DNA from: Chloroflexota bacterium
GTDB taxonomy: Bacteria; Chloroflexota; Anaerolineae; Ardenticatenales; Ardenticatenaceae
Assembly (NCBI GenBank): GCA_003520455.1
Contig: DOUV01000672.1
Span: forward strand, 1 to 21,054
Length of the DNA stretch: 21,054 bases
Reading direction: 5' to 3'
Each line of letters starts with the position of its first letter. Positions within the stretch are counted from its first letter, which is position 1. The translations under genes and the position numbers were made by a program. The notes under the pieces were generated by a model. The model was given only the letters and a program-made list of their open reading frames with translations. It did not search any database and had not been told where the DNA came from. Shown in pieces: positions 1 through 8,413 of the stretch.

Positions 1-198
1 CGGAAGTCTCCGACCACGCGTCCACGGCGACGACTTGACCGATGTTCTAGCCCATAGTGACGATGATCCCGGTCGCGTCCCTCCTGAGACAGTGAATCGT
101 CGAGCCCAGGGCTTGTTTCCAGCGAGGGGCGATGAAGCCCTCACGTTGCATGACAAGAGATAGCTGGCAAGCCCCACAGGCCCAGTGTGGATCCAGCA
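1..198 (-). pseudogene. DUF4396 membrane protein fragment (frameshifted)
   Basis: Read on the minus strand, positions 183-148 encode GPVGLASYLLSC and positions 136-86 encode FIAPRWKQALGSTIHCL. The second segment is identical over 17 residues to residues 70-86 of the intact DUF4396 protein at 12009-13061, and the DATGIIV that follows also matches. The intact gene has 30 nt between these two blocks, this copy has 11 nt, so the two blocks are in different frames: a 19-nt deletion. An in-frame TAG follows at 49-47. Beyond it the reading is only weakly compatible with the family, so the fragment may continue past the window edge. The upstream end of similarity is near 198, directly against the truncated methyltransferase. 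This is a dead remnant of a second DUF4396 copy. Confidence 0.8.
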
Positions 199-540
199 TC
201 AGGTCCTGCGGTTGGAACCGGCCGTGGCCACATCCTTAAACTTCGCTCTGGCCTGGGCCAACATCCCTGGCGAAAGATCTACCCCCTCGTAGGAACCGAA
301 CCATACCTGCAAGGCCCGCAACCGCTCGAGATTGGCCCCTGTGCCGCCGCCCAGATCCAGCACGCGCCCACCGGCCGGGAGACGGGTTAAGAACGCCCGA
401 TCAAGGGCGACGTAGGCGCCGTGCTCCAGCCGGTCCTGCCAGATGAAGGCCGCCTTCTCGTCATAGCTCACGATGGCCCGGTAGAGGGATGGAACCGAGA
501 TGGGCGCTTCCTGCAACAGAGCCAACCCCTGGCTCGCTTC
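199..540 (-). pseudogene. Truncated SAM-dependent methyltransferase
   Basis: The frame carries a class I methyltransferase core. Motif I is RVLDLGGGTGANLERL, followed by the acidic residue that binds SAM ribose in YEGVDLSPGMLAQARAKF. The preceding DEKAAFIWQDRLEHGAYVALDR segment resembles the N-terminal helix region of small methyltransferases. Recognisable sequence stops after FKDVA (near 225) and the frame ends at 199, where a DUF4396 fragment begins. Motifs II-III and the C-terminal half of the fold are therefore missing. An ATG at 588 would place the start inside the HMA-like gene, and the first 20 or so residues from it do not look family-like, so the true N-terminus is uncertain. It is almost certainly non-functional as a methyltransferase. 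The target is unknown. Confidence 0.7.
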
Positions 541-775
541 ACCCGCACCAGTGGTCGAACTCCACAATACAAAAGCCTGCGTGTTCAATCGAGATGACCA
601 ATTGATGCGGACCTAACCGGGTCGGGTCATACTCGACGTACGCCATCTCGGCGACCGCGTTGACGTAGACCGATGCGACGCCAGAGACCACCGCGAGAGC
701 ACGCTCGACGGTACACGCGCCATCCTCGCAGCGGCCCAGCCCATCGATTTGGAAGGTAATCGCTTGGTTCTTCAT
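539..775 (-). CDS. Small HMA-like heavy-metal-associated domain protein
   Basis: This 78-residue protein has the length and pattern of a free-standing HMA (CopZ-like) domain: a beta strand ITFQIDGLG, a Cys pair, the helix TVERALAVVSGVASVYVN, the strand AEMAYVEYDP and a final helix ending EHAGF. HMA domains bind Cu(I), Zn or Hg through GMxCxxC. Here the Cys residues sit as RCEDGAC, that is C-x4-C with one extra residue before the helix. The tail carries one more Cys (HWCG). The start is ATG at 775 with a weak GGGGA-type ribosome site. It overlaps the upstream end of the methyltransferase frame. It looks intact although it is surrounded by broken genes. Metal specificity cannot be read from the sequence. 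Confidence 0.65.
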   Translation of the reverse strand: MKNQAITFQIDGLGRCEDGACTVERALAVVSGVASVYVNAVAEMAYVEYDPTRLGPHQLVISIEHAGFCIVEFDHWCG

Positions 776-840
776 TCCCAGTCCCCTGGCTGGTTGTTCG
801 CCCCAGATTGCCGGCGTGGGTACGCCGATCGCTCTTTCTC

Positions 841-1075
841 CTAGGCCACGCTCGGCGGCGGGTTAGTAGTAACATCGCCGTCCACGAGCAGGCGGCCACG
901 AGATGGGAACGGGGTATGCAGAGGCCGGGTGGCGATGGTGGCCATCAGCGCGTCCGGCACCGATTCGGCGGGATCCTCCCGAACGAGGTACAGGCGCCCG
1001 GTGTAGCCATCGGTTGCGGCGATGGATCAGCGGCCCTGCTGGCTTCTGGCCGGTACGGAGAAACGCTGGGTCGGG
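841..1075 (-). pseudogene. Patatin-like phospholipase fragment
   Basis: Translated on the minus strand from about 1030 to the TAG at 843-841, this stretch reads TGRLYLVREDPAESVPDALMA, then TRPLHTPFPSRGRLLVDG. The intact patatin gene at 20063-21054 has TGRLYLFGEDPQESMLDALMA and PPLHAPVAYRGRLLVDG in the same order, including the catalytic Asp of the DGA/DG motif (here DGD). Nucleotide similarity continues to about 1075 but in a shifted frame and with an in-frame stop. The nucleophile GxSxG region and the C-terminus are absent. It is a decayed internal piece of a patatin gene. Confidence 0.75.
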
Positions 1076-1297
1076 TTTGACGCCGTTGTCAGACCCGACC
1101 CGGCCCGGTGTGGACGTTGTCACGCCTGCTCTCCGCATGGAACGCGGTGCCGAGCCAGCGCTTTTACAAAACCCCGGCCCGGCACAGACCCGCCGCGCCC
1201 GGGCGCTCCTCCTCCAACGAATGCCCGCTGCGCGGTAGCGAGCCTCGACCGGCCGCGCGTGGGTGCCCCAGGCAGGGAGCAGGTGGCCTGGATGCTT

Positions 1298-1621
1298 CTA
1301 CCTGGCTTGCGGTTGCGCCAGGAGCCGGTAGCCCGCCAGGAAAGCGGCCGCCGCACCCAGGATGATGCTGGACCACACAGCGACGCCGACGGCGCTGAAG
1401 CCCAGAACGAAGGGCGCGATCACCGCCAACAGGCCTGCGATGACAACCACCCCGTACTCCCAGGTAGCCGCATCCCTGGCGGCGGCCTTGTACCCTGAGA
1501 CCAGCGCCATGACGGCGCCCAGGATGAGGCTGGACCATAGGGCGCCGACGTTATCGTTGTAGCCCAGGACGAAGGGCGCCAGGATGAGTGCCAGACCCAG
1601 AATGCCGGTAACCCAGTACAT
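1298..1621 (-). CDS. SPW-repeat membrane protein
   Basis: This 107-residue protein is almost entirely hydrophobic. It has two tandem units of two helices each, with the signatures ALWSSLILGAVMALVSGY and AVWSSIILGAAAAFLAGY; the W-S-S core in each is typical of the SPW repeat family. Four transmembrane segments are expected. The start is the ATG at 1621 (MYWVTGILGL), chosen because a strong GGAAGGAGGTGAG ribosome site lies about 8 nt ahead; longer in-frame extensions would cross a terminator hairpin. The molecular role of SPW proteins is not established. It lies downstream of the YHS gene on the same strand, separated by an intrinsic terminator. Confidence 0.8.
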   Translation of the reverse strand: MYWVTGILGLALILAPFVLGYNDNVGALWSSLILGAVMALVSGYKAAARDAATWEYGVVVIAGLLAVIAPFVLGFSAVGVAVWSSIILGAAAAFLAGYRLLAQPQAR

Positions 1622-1644
1622 CTCACTCACCTCCTTCCGTGAGG

Positions 1645-1670
1645 AAAACGGTGGTCGGCTCTGACCACCG
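1645..1670 (-). terminator. Intrinsic terminator between YHS and SPW genes
   Basis: On the minus strand an 8-bp perfect stem CGGTGGTC/GACCACCG closes a 6-nt loop and is followed at once by TTTT. It lies 57 nt after the YHS stop and about 24 nt before the SPW start, so it ends the YHS transcript or attenuates read-through into the SPW gene. Confidence 0.7.
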
Positions 1671-1727
1671 CACGAAACCGACAGCACGACTTGGAGAGTA
1701 TCCTCGACCAGTTGGGACGGCCGGTTC

Positions 1728-1913
1728 TCAATGGGAATGGTGGCCCCCGTGACCACCCATTCCCATGGTACCCGCAGTGTACCTGTGGGGATCCTTCTCG
1801 AAGGCCACCTTACAGCCGGGAGAGCAGAAGTAGTAGGTGTTCCCCATGTGCTCTGCTCGGGCCGCTGCCTTCTTCTCGTCGACCTCCATGCCGCAAACGG
1901 GATCTATGGCCAT
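1728..1913 (-). CDS. YHS-domain metal-binding protein with His-rich tail
   Basis: This 61-residue protein begins AIDPVCGMEVDEKKA and continues with NTYYFCSPGCKVAFEKDPHRY. This is the YHS domain signature: DPVCGM, then YYFCSPGCK, then F-x-DPxRY. YHS domains occur alone and at the ends of copper P-type ATPases, and are thought to bind metal through the conserved Cys residues. The last 14 residues (TMGMGGHGGHHSH) are rich in Met and His, which suggests extra copper or silver coordination; that is inference. The start ATG at 1913 has AAGGAG 10 nt upstream. Confidence 0.88.
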   Translation of the reverse strand: MAIDPVCGMEVDEKKAAARAEHMGNTYYFCSPGCKVAFEKDPHRYTAGTMGMGGHGGHHSH

Positions 1914-2238
1914 GTGGTGTCATCTCCTTTCTGACCTCGTGAGGGCTGCTTTCATGAAGAGCATACCGCGGGCACCAGCGCCGGACAACCGCTATTCGGA
2001 CCGGTGGAGGACACGCCATTTGGCCTGGTGAGGGGAATATCAACGAGCGGGAGCGTCGTCACTGCTGCCGTGTAGGCCATTCGGCGGGTCGGCGCGCGGG
2101 CAGATCAGCGCTTGTGGACAGCGGTTCCGTCTGCCATGCTTTTGTGGGCAGAAGAGCCGCTGCCCGACTGAGCGAATACGTTGCCGGCAGTGCCTGACGA
2201 TCTCGGCGGCCTGCCGGATCGAGAAACCAGGTGAGAAG
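1914..2238. other. Divergent intergenic region
   Basis: These 325 bases separate the minus-strand YHS gene from the plus-strand Cys-rich gene, so promoters for both should lie here. I see the YHS ribosome site (AAGGAG on the minus strand, near 1924-1929) but no convincing -35/-10 pair, hairpin or conserved coding remnant. Confidence 0.5.
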
Positions 2239-2607
2239 ATGACCGATCGGCTGCAGGTGGCCTCGAAGAGCGAGGTGGTGATCGAGCGCCTCTCCGGGGC
2301 ATTGGAGCGGCATGGTTTTTGGGCCTACCGCAGTTTTGACCTGCGGAACGTGCTCGCGGCCCTGCCCGACTGCGGGTGCCCGCACCATGGCACGAGCCAG
2401 TGCACCTGCCAGTACGCCATCTTGCTCGTCTACGGCGCCGGGCACGCCCCGGTGCTGATCGTGGTGCATGGGCGCGACACCTGGACGTGGCTCACCATCC
2501 CGGAGGCCGGCGATCTCGCCGCGACGATGCGGCACCGCGTTCGGGAGATTGCGCTGGCGACCCTGCGGGACATGGAGGAGCAGGGGTCTTCCGCCCCACC
2601 TGGTTGA
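2239..2607 (+). CDS. Hypothetical Cys-rich small protein
   Basis: This 122-residue soluble protein belongs to no family I recognise. It has a helical N-terminus (SEVVIERLSGALERHGF), a central cluster CGCPHHGTSQCTC with four Cys and two His that could hold a metal ion, then strands YAILLVYG and VLIVVHG, and a long C-terminal helix (AATMRHRVREIALATLRDMEE). The ATG at 2239 follows AGGTGAG by 4 nt. Third-position GC is high as in its neighbours, which supports it as a real gene. It lies 62 bp upstream of the lycopene cyclase pair on the same strand and may be co-transcribed. A redox or metal-sensing role is only a guess. Confidence 0.65.
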   Translation: MTDRLQVASKSEVVIERLSGALERHGFWAYRSFDLRNVLAALPDCGCPHHGTSQCTCQYAILLVYGAGHAPVLIVVHGRDTWTWLTIPEAGDLAATMRHRVREIALATLRDMEEQGSSAPPG

Positions 2608-2669
2608 GCCTGTAGCAACCGCCACCTGGCGCCACTATTGCCTGGGGAGAAGCGAGGGCTGGCGGCGCG

Positions 2670-2975
2670 ATGCAGTACTTCCAGATTCTGCTGATCTTCG
2701 GCCTCGTCCCCTTCTTGGGGCTGGCCCTGGTGGCGCGGCACCGTTTCCACCGCTACCAAGGGACCTTCTTCTGGGTGGTGGTCTTCATTCTATGGGTCAG
2801 CGTCCCCTGGGAGCGGGCCTCGGTGGATCGCATTTGGTCTTATTCCCCCGAGGTGATCCTGGGACCCCGCCTGCTGGGCATTCCCCTGGAGGAGTACGCC
2901 TTCTTCGTGCTCGACGGCCTGCTGGTGACCGCCCTTGTCGTGCTGCTGCGCGGCAGGAGGTCTCAGCGTGACTGA
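2670..2975 (+). CDS. crtYc: Lycopene cyclase half-subunit (CrtYc-type)
   Basis: This 101-residue membrane protein has three transmembrane segments. Its third region carries LGIPLEEYAFFVLDGLLVTAL, the P-x-E-E-x-x-F-F signature of the lycopene cyclase domain found in heterodimeric CrtYc/CrtYd and in fungal and archaeal fused cyclases. The family converts linear lycopene ends to beta or epsilon rings. The stop overlaps the GTG start of the next gene (GTGACTGA), so the two are translationally coupled and should form a heterodimer. No phytoene synthase or desaturase lies in the window, so the rest of the pathway must be elsewhere. Whether the ring made is beta or epsilon cannot be told. Confidence 0.85.
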   Translation: MQYFQILLIFGLVPFLGLALVARHRFHRYQGTFFWVVVFILWVSVPWERASVDRIWSYSPEVILGPRLLGIPLEEYAFFVLDGLLVTALVVLLRGRRSQRD

Positions 2976-3387
2976 GTTCCTGCCCCGCTTCACCTACCTG
3001 GGCTATCAGACATACTTCATCGGGCTGGCGCTGGCGATCGAGTGGGGGCTGCACTATCGCCGGCTGTGGCGGCAGCGCAGGCACATCCTGGTCGCCGTGG
3101 CACTTATCACCCTCTACGGTGGCGGGCTGGACGCCTGGGCGGTGAGCCAGGGGTGGGGGTGGTTCAACCCGCGCCTGATCACCAACGTCTGGTTCGGCCC
3201 GCTGCTGCTGGAGGAGCTGACCTTCTGGATTGGCACTGCGCTGGCGACGGTATCGGCCGCCCACATCTTCACCGACCTCGAGGAGGCAGGTACTCCCTGG
3301 TGGCGCTTGCCGGCCGATTTCATCGTCGACGCCGACGCGGTGCAGGCATTGAAAGAGTGGACACGGTCGTCGCCGGGAAGCACCTAG
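2968..3387 (+). CDS. crtYd: Lycopene cyclase half-subunit (CrtYd-type)
   Basis: This 139-residue partner of the preceding gene is a second lycopene cyclase domain. It has a first helix around YFIGLALAIEWGL, another around ILVAVALITLYGGGLDAWAV, and the signature FGPLLLEELTFWIGTALATV with the paired Glu seen in the family. The start is GTG at 2968 because GGCAGGAGG sits 7 nt ahead and the start overlaps the upstream stop by 8 nt. An in-frame ATG at 2935 is rejected because it lies within crtYc. The C-terminus after ADFIVDADAVQAL is soluble. The two proteins together should be an integral-membrane cyclase working on lycopene. Confidence 0.83.
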   Translation: MTEFLPRFTYLGYQTYFIGLALAIEWGLHYRRLWRQRRHILVAVALITLYGGGLDAWAVSQGWGWFNPRLITNVWFGPLLLEELTFWIGTALATVSAAHIFTDLEEAGTPWWRLPADFIVDADAVQALKEWTRSSPGST

Positions 3388-3390
3388 GCG

Positions 3391-3493
3391 GGCCATTTTG
3401 CCCATTCCCCACGGAGCCAAACGGCGCTGGTGAGAACCTCGTGGGACGGGAGAGAATGGGGATGCTGGAAAGGGGGCTTGTGAGGGGGAGGGG
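3391..3493 (+). repeat. Intergenic repeat copy A
   Basis: First of three copies of a dispersed repeat. The shared core is GCCAAACGGCGCTGGTGAGA (3416-3435), continuing with AACCTCGTG, a GGGAGAGAAT block, ATGCTGGAAAGGGGGCTTG and GAGGGGGAGGGG. The hairpin that precedes the core in copies B and C is only partly preserved here (TTTTGCCC against GGAGCCAAA). It lies just after the crtYd stop and 76 bp before the ftsH start. Confidence 0.85.
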
Positions 3494-3569
3494 TTCGCGT
3501 TCCGCCCCCGCCCCGGCCATCACGGCCGCGCTCGACGGCGAGCGTTCCCTCTCGACCGAGGAGGCCACG

Positions 3570-5456
<1,887 letters not shown>

Positions 5457-5475
5457 GAACTGCTGGAGGGAAGGT

Positions 5476-6633
5476 ATGACAGATAAAACGCTACGACTCG
5501 GACGTCTGTTTGGTATCGAACTCAGGCTCGACTACTCCTGGTTCATCATCTTCGCCCTGGTGACCTGGTCTCTGGCCTGGCATTCCTTCCCGATGATTCA
5601 TCCCGGCTTGCCGGTCGGGGTCGCCTGGGCGATGGGCGTGGTGACAGCCCTGCTCCTCTTCGCCTCCGTCCTGGCCCACGAGCTGGCCCACAGCTTTGTC
5701 GCCCAGGCGCAGGGGATACCAGTACGCGACATTACCCTCTTCATCTTCGGCGGGGTCGCGCACATCGGCGAAGAGTCCAGGAGCGCCCGTGGGGAGCTGC
5801 TGATGGCCCTGGCCGGCCCGCTCGCCAGCCTGGCCATCGCCGTCCTCTTTGGTCTGCTGGGGTTCAGCGTGCCGCCCGGCTCGCCCCTTTCCACCCTGGG
5901 GCGCACGCTGGCCTGGATCAATGCGGCCCTGGCCCTCTTCAACCTCATCCCCGGCTTTCCGTTGGACGGCGGCCGGGTCTTCCGGGCCATCGTGTGGGCC
6001 GTTACCGGCAACCCGCAACGGGCCACCCGGCTCGCTGCGGGGCTGGGCCGGGTGGTGGCCATCGGCTTCATCCTCTGGGGCCTCTGGCAACTCTTCGGCG
6101 GCAGTTGGAGCGACGGGCTGTGGATCGCCTTCATCGGCTGGTTCCTGTACACGGCTGCGACGAGCAGCATGCGGCAGGCCGCCCTGCAAGACCTGCTGAG
6201 GGGCCACACGGTGCGCGAGGTTCTCATGGACGATTGCCCGCGAGTCCCCCCAACGCTGAACTTGCAGCAATTGGTGTATGGCACCGCACTGCTCAGCGGA
6301 CGGCGGTGCTTCCCGGTCATGGACGATGGCCGGCTGCTGGGGGTGATTACCATGCGTCGCATCAAAGCGGTGCCGCGCGGGCAGTGGCCGGTCACCACGG
6401 TCGGCCAGGCGATGATCCCGGTCGGAGAGCTGCGCACGGCAGGGCCGGACGAAGAGCTGTACGAGGCCCTGACACGGATGGCGGCGGCGAACGCGAACCA
6501 GCTCCTGGTGGTGGACGACGACCGCTGGGTGGGGATGGTGGCGCGGGACAAGGTCCTGAACTTTATCGAGGGCTGCCAGGTGGCCTTCAAGAAACCGCCG
6601 CAGACGTACGCCGGCCAGGAGGGAAGGCGGTAG
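5476..6633 (+). CDS. Site-2 (M50) membrane metalloprotease with CBS pair
   Basis: This 385-residue intramembrane zinc protease has HELAH at 68-72 and the distal ligand motif NLIPGFPLDGGRV at 156-168, the two hallmarks of the M50B family. Four to six hydrophobic helices lie between 20 and 215. Residues about 225-365 form two CBS domains (LLGVITMRRIKAVP, then WVGMVARDKVLNFIEG), which in related proteins bind adenine nucleotides and may gate activity. These enzymes cut transmembrane segments, often releasing anti-sigma factors or other regulators; the substrate here is unknown and no anti-sigma gene is in the window. The ATG follows GGAGGGAAGGT. It sits 19 bp after ftsH, so the two membrane proteases are probably co-expressed. 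Confidence 0.9.
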   Translation: MTDKTLRLGRLFGIELRLDYSWFIIFALVTWSLAWHSFPMIHPGLPVGVAWAMGVVTALLLFASVLAHELAHSFVAQAQGIPVRDITLFIFGGVAHIGEESRSARGELLMALAGPLASLAIAVLFGLLGFSVPPGSPLSTLGRTLAWINAALALFNLIPGFPLDGGRVFRAIVWAVTGNPQRATRLAAGLGRVVAIGFILWGLWQLFGGSWSDGLWIAFIGWFLYTAATSSMRQAALQDLLRGHTVREVLMDDCPRVPPTLNLQQLVYGTALLSGRRCFPVMDDGRLLGVITMRRIKAVPRGQWPVTTVGQAMIPVGELRTAGPDEELYEALTRMAAANANQLLVVDDDRWVGMVARDKVLNFIEGCQVAFKKPPQTYAGQEGRR

Positions 6634-6650
6634 GGTCAGCTTGCGGCAGG

Positions 6651-6751
6651 CTGTTTGGCCCGTCCCTCATCGGGCCAAACGGCGCTGGTGAGAACTCGGT
6701 GCGCGGGGGGAGAATAAAGATGCCGGAAAGGGGGTTTGCGAGGGGGAGGGG
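6651..6751 (+). repeat. Intergenic repeat copy B with perfect hairpin
   Basis: Second copy of the dispersed repeat. It opens with a perfect 10-bp stem, GTTTGGCCCG (6653-6662) and CGGGCCAAAC (6671-6680), around an 8-nt loop. The core GGCGCTGGTGAGAACT and the purine-rich ATGCCGGAAAGGGGG and GAGGGGGAGGGG blocks follow as in copy A. It lies 17 bp after the site-2 protease stop and 65 bp before the flavoprotein start, and could end transcription of the former or lie in the leader of the latter. Confidence 0.88.
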
Positions 6752-6816
6752 TAGGATGCCGGACTCGTCAAGCATCAAAGCCGCCACTGAACTGAGGGGG
6801 TGGAGGGAGGTCTATG

Positions 6817-7902
6817 ATGACCTACGACGTGATCATCGCGGGGGCCAGCTTCGCCGGGCTGGCGGTGGCAGCACAACTGCGAGGCAAACGGGTGCTGCTG
6901 GTGGATCACAACCCTGTTGGCACGGGACAAACCTCGGCCTGTGGGACCCTGGTGGTCACCCTGCGCGCCCTGGGTTTGGAAGCGGCCATCCTTCAGGTCC
7001 ACGACCGGCTGGTGTTCCACACGCCAGGTCGCACTTTTGTCTACCCGGTGGCCGAGCCTTTCTGTACCTTTGACTACGCCGCCTTGTGCCGGCTGCTGCG
7101 GGTGGGGAGCGACGCCGAATTCAGGCAGGCCGCCGCCTTGGGTCTGGAAGAAGGCGGCGTGCAGACCTCACAGGGCACCTTCCCCGCCAGGATCATCGTG
7201 GACGCCTCGGGCTGGCGGGCCGTGTTGGGCCGTCGTCTCCGGCCCGACCTGGCGCCCCGTGACCGGCTGAACTTCGGGCTGGAGACTACCGTGCCCTACC
7301 AGGATGAGGGGCTCCATTTCTGGTACGATCCGGGCGGGCTCCTCCCGATGGGAGTGACCTGGGCCTTCCCGATTGGCGCCCTCAGCCGCATCGGCATCGG
7401 CAGCTACCGGGGCGAGAGCCGCCTGGGCGGGCCCCTGGATCGGTTCCTCACACGCCTGAACCTGCAGCCGGATGGCCGGCACGGCGGCTACTTTCCGCAC
7501 ACCCTGCGCGATCCGGTAGTCGGCGACCTGTTCCTGGTCGGGGACGCGGCCGGGCAGTGCCTGGGGCTGACCGGCGAGGGCATCCGCCCGGCCCTCTTCT
7601 TCGGAACCCACCTGGGCCGGCTGCTGCGAGCGGTGCTGGACGGGGAGATGCGCCTGGAGGAAGCCCGGACCGCCTGCCGGGCGCTGGTGGCGGCCCGCAA
7701 GCCGGGCTACGACTTGCTGTGCCTGGCCCAACGTCTGCTGCCCCGCCTGCCACTGCCCCTGGTGGAAGGCGTGATGGCCTGCGTCAACCGGCCCGCGGTG
7801 CTGCGCCGTGTGCTGGCGTACTACGTGCGGGCCTTCTGGCTGAACGTGCCGCCGGGTGCCACTCGTCAAGTGAGCACCCTGCGGCGAGAAGCGGCGACCT
7901 GA
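6817..7902 (+). CDS. FAD-dependent oxidoreductase, geranylgeranyl reductase-like
   Basis: This 361-residue flavoprotein begins with a Rossmann FAD site (YDVIIAGASFAGLAVAAQL, then an acidic end at VLLVD). It carries the second FAD motif GDLFLVGDAAGQCLGLTGEGI about two thirds along, a spacing typical of the FixC/geranylgeranyl reductase group. A central beta-rich substrate region includes WAFPIGALSRIGIG. Relatives reduce prenyl chains of lipids and pigments or act on carotenoid ends, but the substrate here cannot be assigned. Two start codons are possible, 6814 and 6817; I prefer 6817 because GGAGG at 6806-6810 is then 6 nt away. The DUF5676-like gene follows 20 bp later. With the cyclase pair upstream, an isoprenoid role is plausible. 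Confidence 0.82.
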   Translation: MTYDVIIAGASFAGLAVAAQLRGKRVLLVDHNPVGTGQTSACGTLVVTLRALGLEAAILQVHDRLVFHTPGRTFVYPVAEPFCTFDYAALCRLLRVGSDAEFRQAAALGLEEGGVQTSQGTFPARIIVDASGWRAVLGRRLRPDLAPRDRLNFGLETTVPYQDEGLHFWYDPGGLLPMGVTWAFPIGALSRIGIGSYRGESRLGGPLDRFLTRLNLQPDGRHGGYFPHTLRDPVVGDLFLVGDAAGQCLGLTGEGIRPALFFGTHLGRLLRAVLDGEMRLEEARTACRALVAARKPGYDLLCLAQRLLPRLPLPLVEGVMACVNRPAVLRRVLAYYVRAFWLNVPPGATRQVSTLRREAAT

Positions 7903-7922
7903 GGATCGCCAGGGAGGTTCCC

Positions 7923-8225
7923 ATGAGAGGCTTGCGGATCACAACCGTCGGCTGGTCCCTGAGTGTGCTCCTGCTCGTGACCTACGTGCTGTGCGTGCTC
8001 TGGGACCTGCTCTTCCCGGGGTGGGCGATGTACCGGGTCTGGCAGGTGCTCTTCCCGGGCTTCGGTTGGAGTCTCGGCGGATTCCTGATCGGCCTGGTGG
8101 AGACGGTAGTCTACGGCTTCTACGCCGCCGTAGTCTTCGTCCCGGTCTACAACTATCTCCACCGGCGCGAGATGGCGGCCGACCTGGCCGAGGAACAACA
8201 ACGCATCTCCGTGGCCCACCGGTGA
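7923..8225 (+). CDS. Small two-helix membrane protein, DUF5676-like
   Basis: This 100-residue protein has two or three hydrophobic helices, at about 9-30 (GWSLSVLLLVTYVLCVLWDL) and 50-78 (GGFLIGLVETVVYGFYAAVVFVPVYNYL), with a charged C-terminal tail. The G-F-x-x-G-L-x-x-x-x-x-Y-G-F-x-x-A-x-x-F pattern followed by YNYL resembles DUF5676 or holin-like small membrane proteins of unknown function. The ATG at 7923 has AGGGAGG 5 nt before it. It lies 20 bp after the flavoprotein and is likely co-transcribed with it. Family assignment is from memory of the pattern and is tentative. Confidence 0.7.
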   Translation: MRGLRITTVGWSLSVLLLVTYVLCVLWDLLFPGWAMYRVWQVLFPGFGWSLGGFLIGLVETVVYGFYAAVVFVPVYNYLHRREMAADLAEEQQRISVAHR

Positions 8226-8413
8226 TGGTGGGGCGGAGCCCCCGCTCGGCTTGACCTATTGGTACGCGCTGCTCGAGCCGGTCCACTTCGTCATGGAGTG
8301 GGGGATGCTCCTGGGCATTAAGGCGCGGGCCGAGCGGAGACATCCACAGTGCGGGGCCACCGGGAGACACGCTGCCAACGCGTCTCCCGGTGGCTTTGGA
8401 AGGAGGAAGTCTC
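8226..8413 (+). other. Intergenic stretch with possible coding remnant
   Basis: From a TTG at 8251 the frame reads LTYWYALLEPVHFVMEWGMLLG and then a basic stretch before running into a strong hairpin and, out of frame, the next gene. The first 30 or so residues look like a real membrane helix, but no ribosome site, sensible start or stop supports a gene. It may be the remnant of one. Confidence 0.35.
8356..8394 (+). terminator. Strong GC-rich hairpin, terminator-like
   Basis: A perfect 13-bp stem, GCCACCGGGAGAC (8356-8368) with GTCTCCCGGTGGC (8382-8394), closes a 13-nt loop and is followed by only TTT. It lies between the DUF5676-like gene and the next membrane protein, whose ribosome site starts 7 bp later. 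It could end the upstream transcript or control the downstream leader. Confidence 0.6.

Noticed and set aside
1022..1297. Plus-strand frame with a CGRCHAC motif
   Set aside because: The Cys motif suggested a zinc or FeS site, but the frame continues antisense through the SPW gene, has no ribosome site and no wider domain.
1990..2040. Possible fourth copy of the intergenic repeat (CATTTGGCCTGGTGAGGGGAA)
   Set aside because: It shares two short blocks with the repeat but lacks the 3' stem arm and the core, so the match may be chance.
3042..3569. Upstream in-frame extension of ftsH
   Set aside because: It runs through crtYd in another frame and through repeat copy A; the ATG at 3570 has a proper ribosome site and starts a normal FtsH N-terminus.
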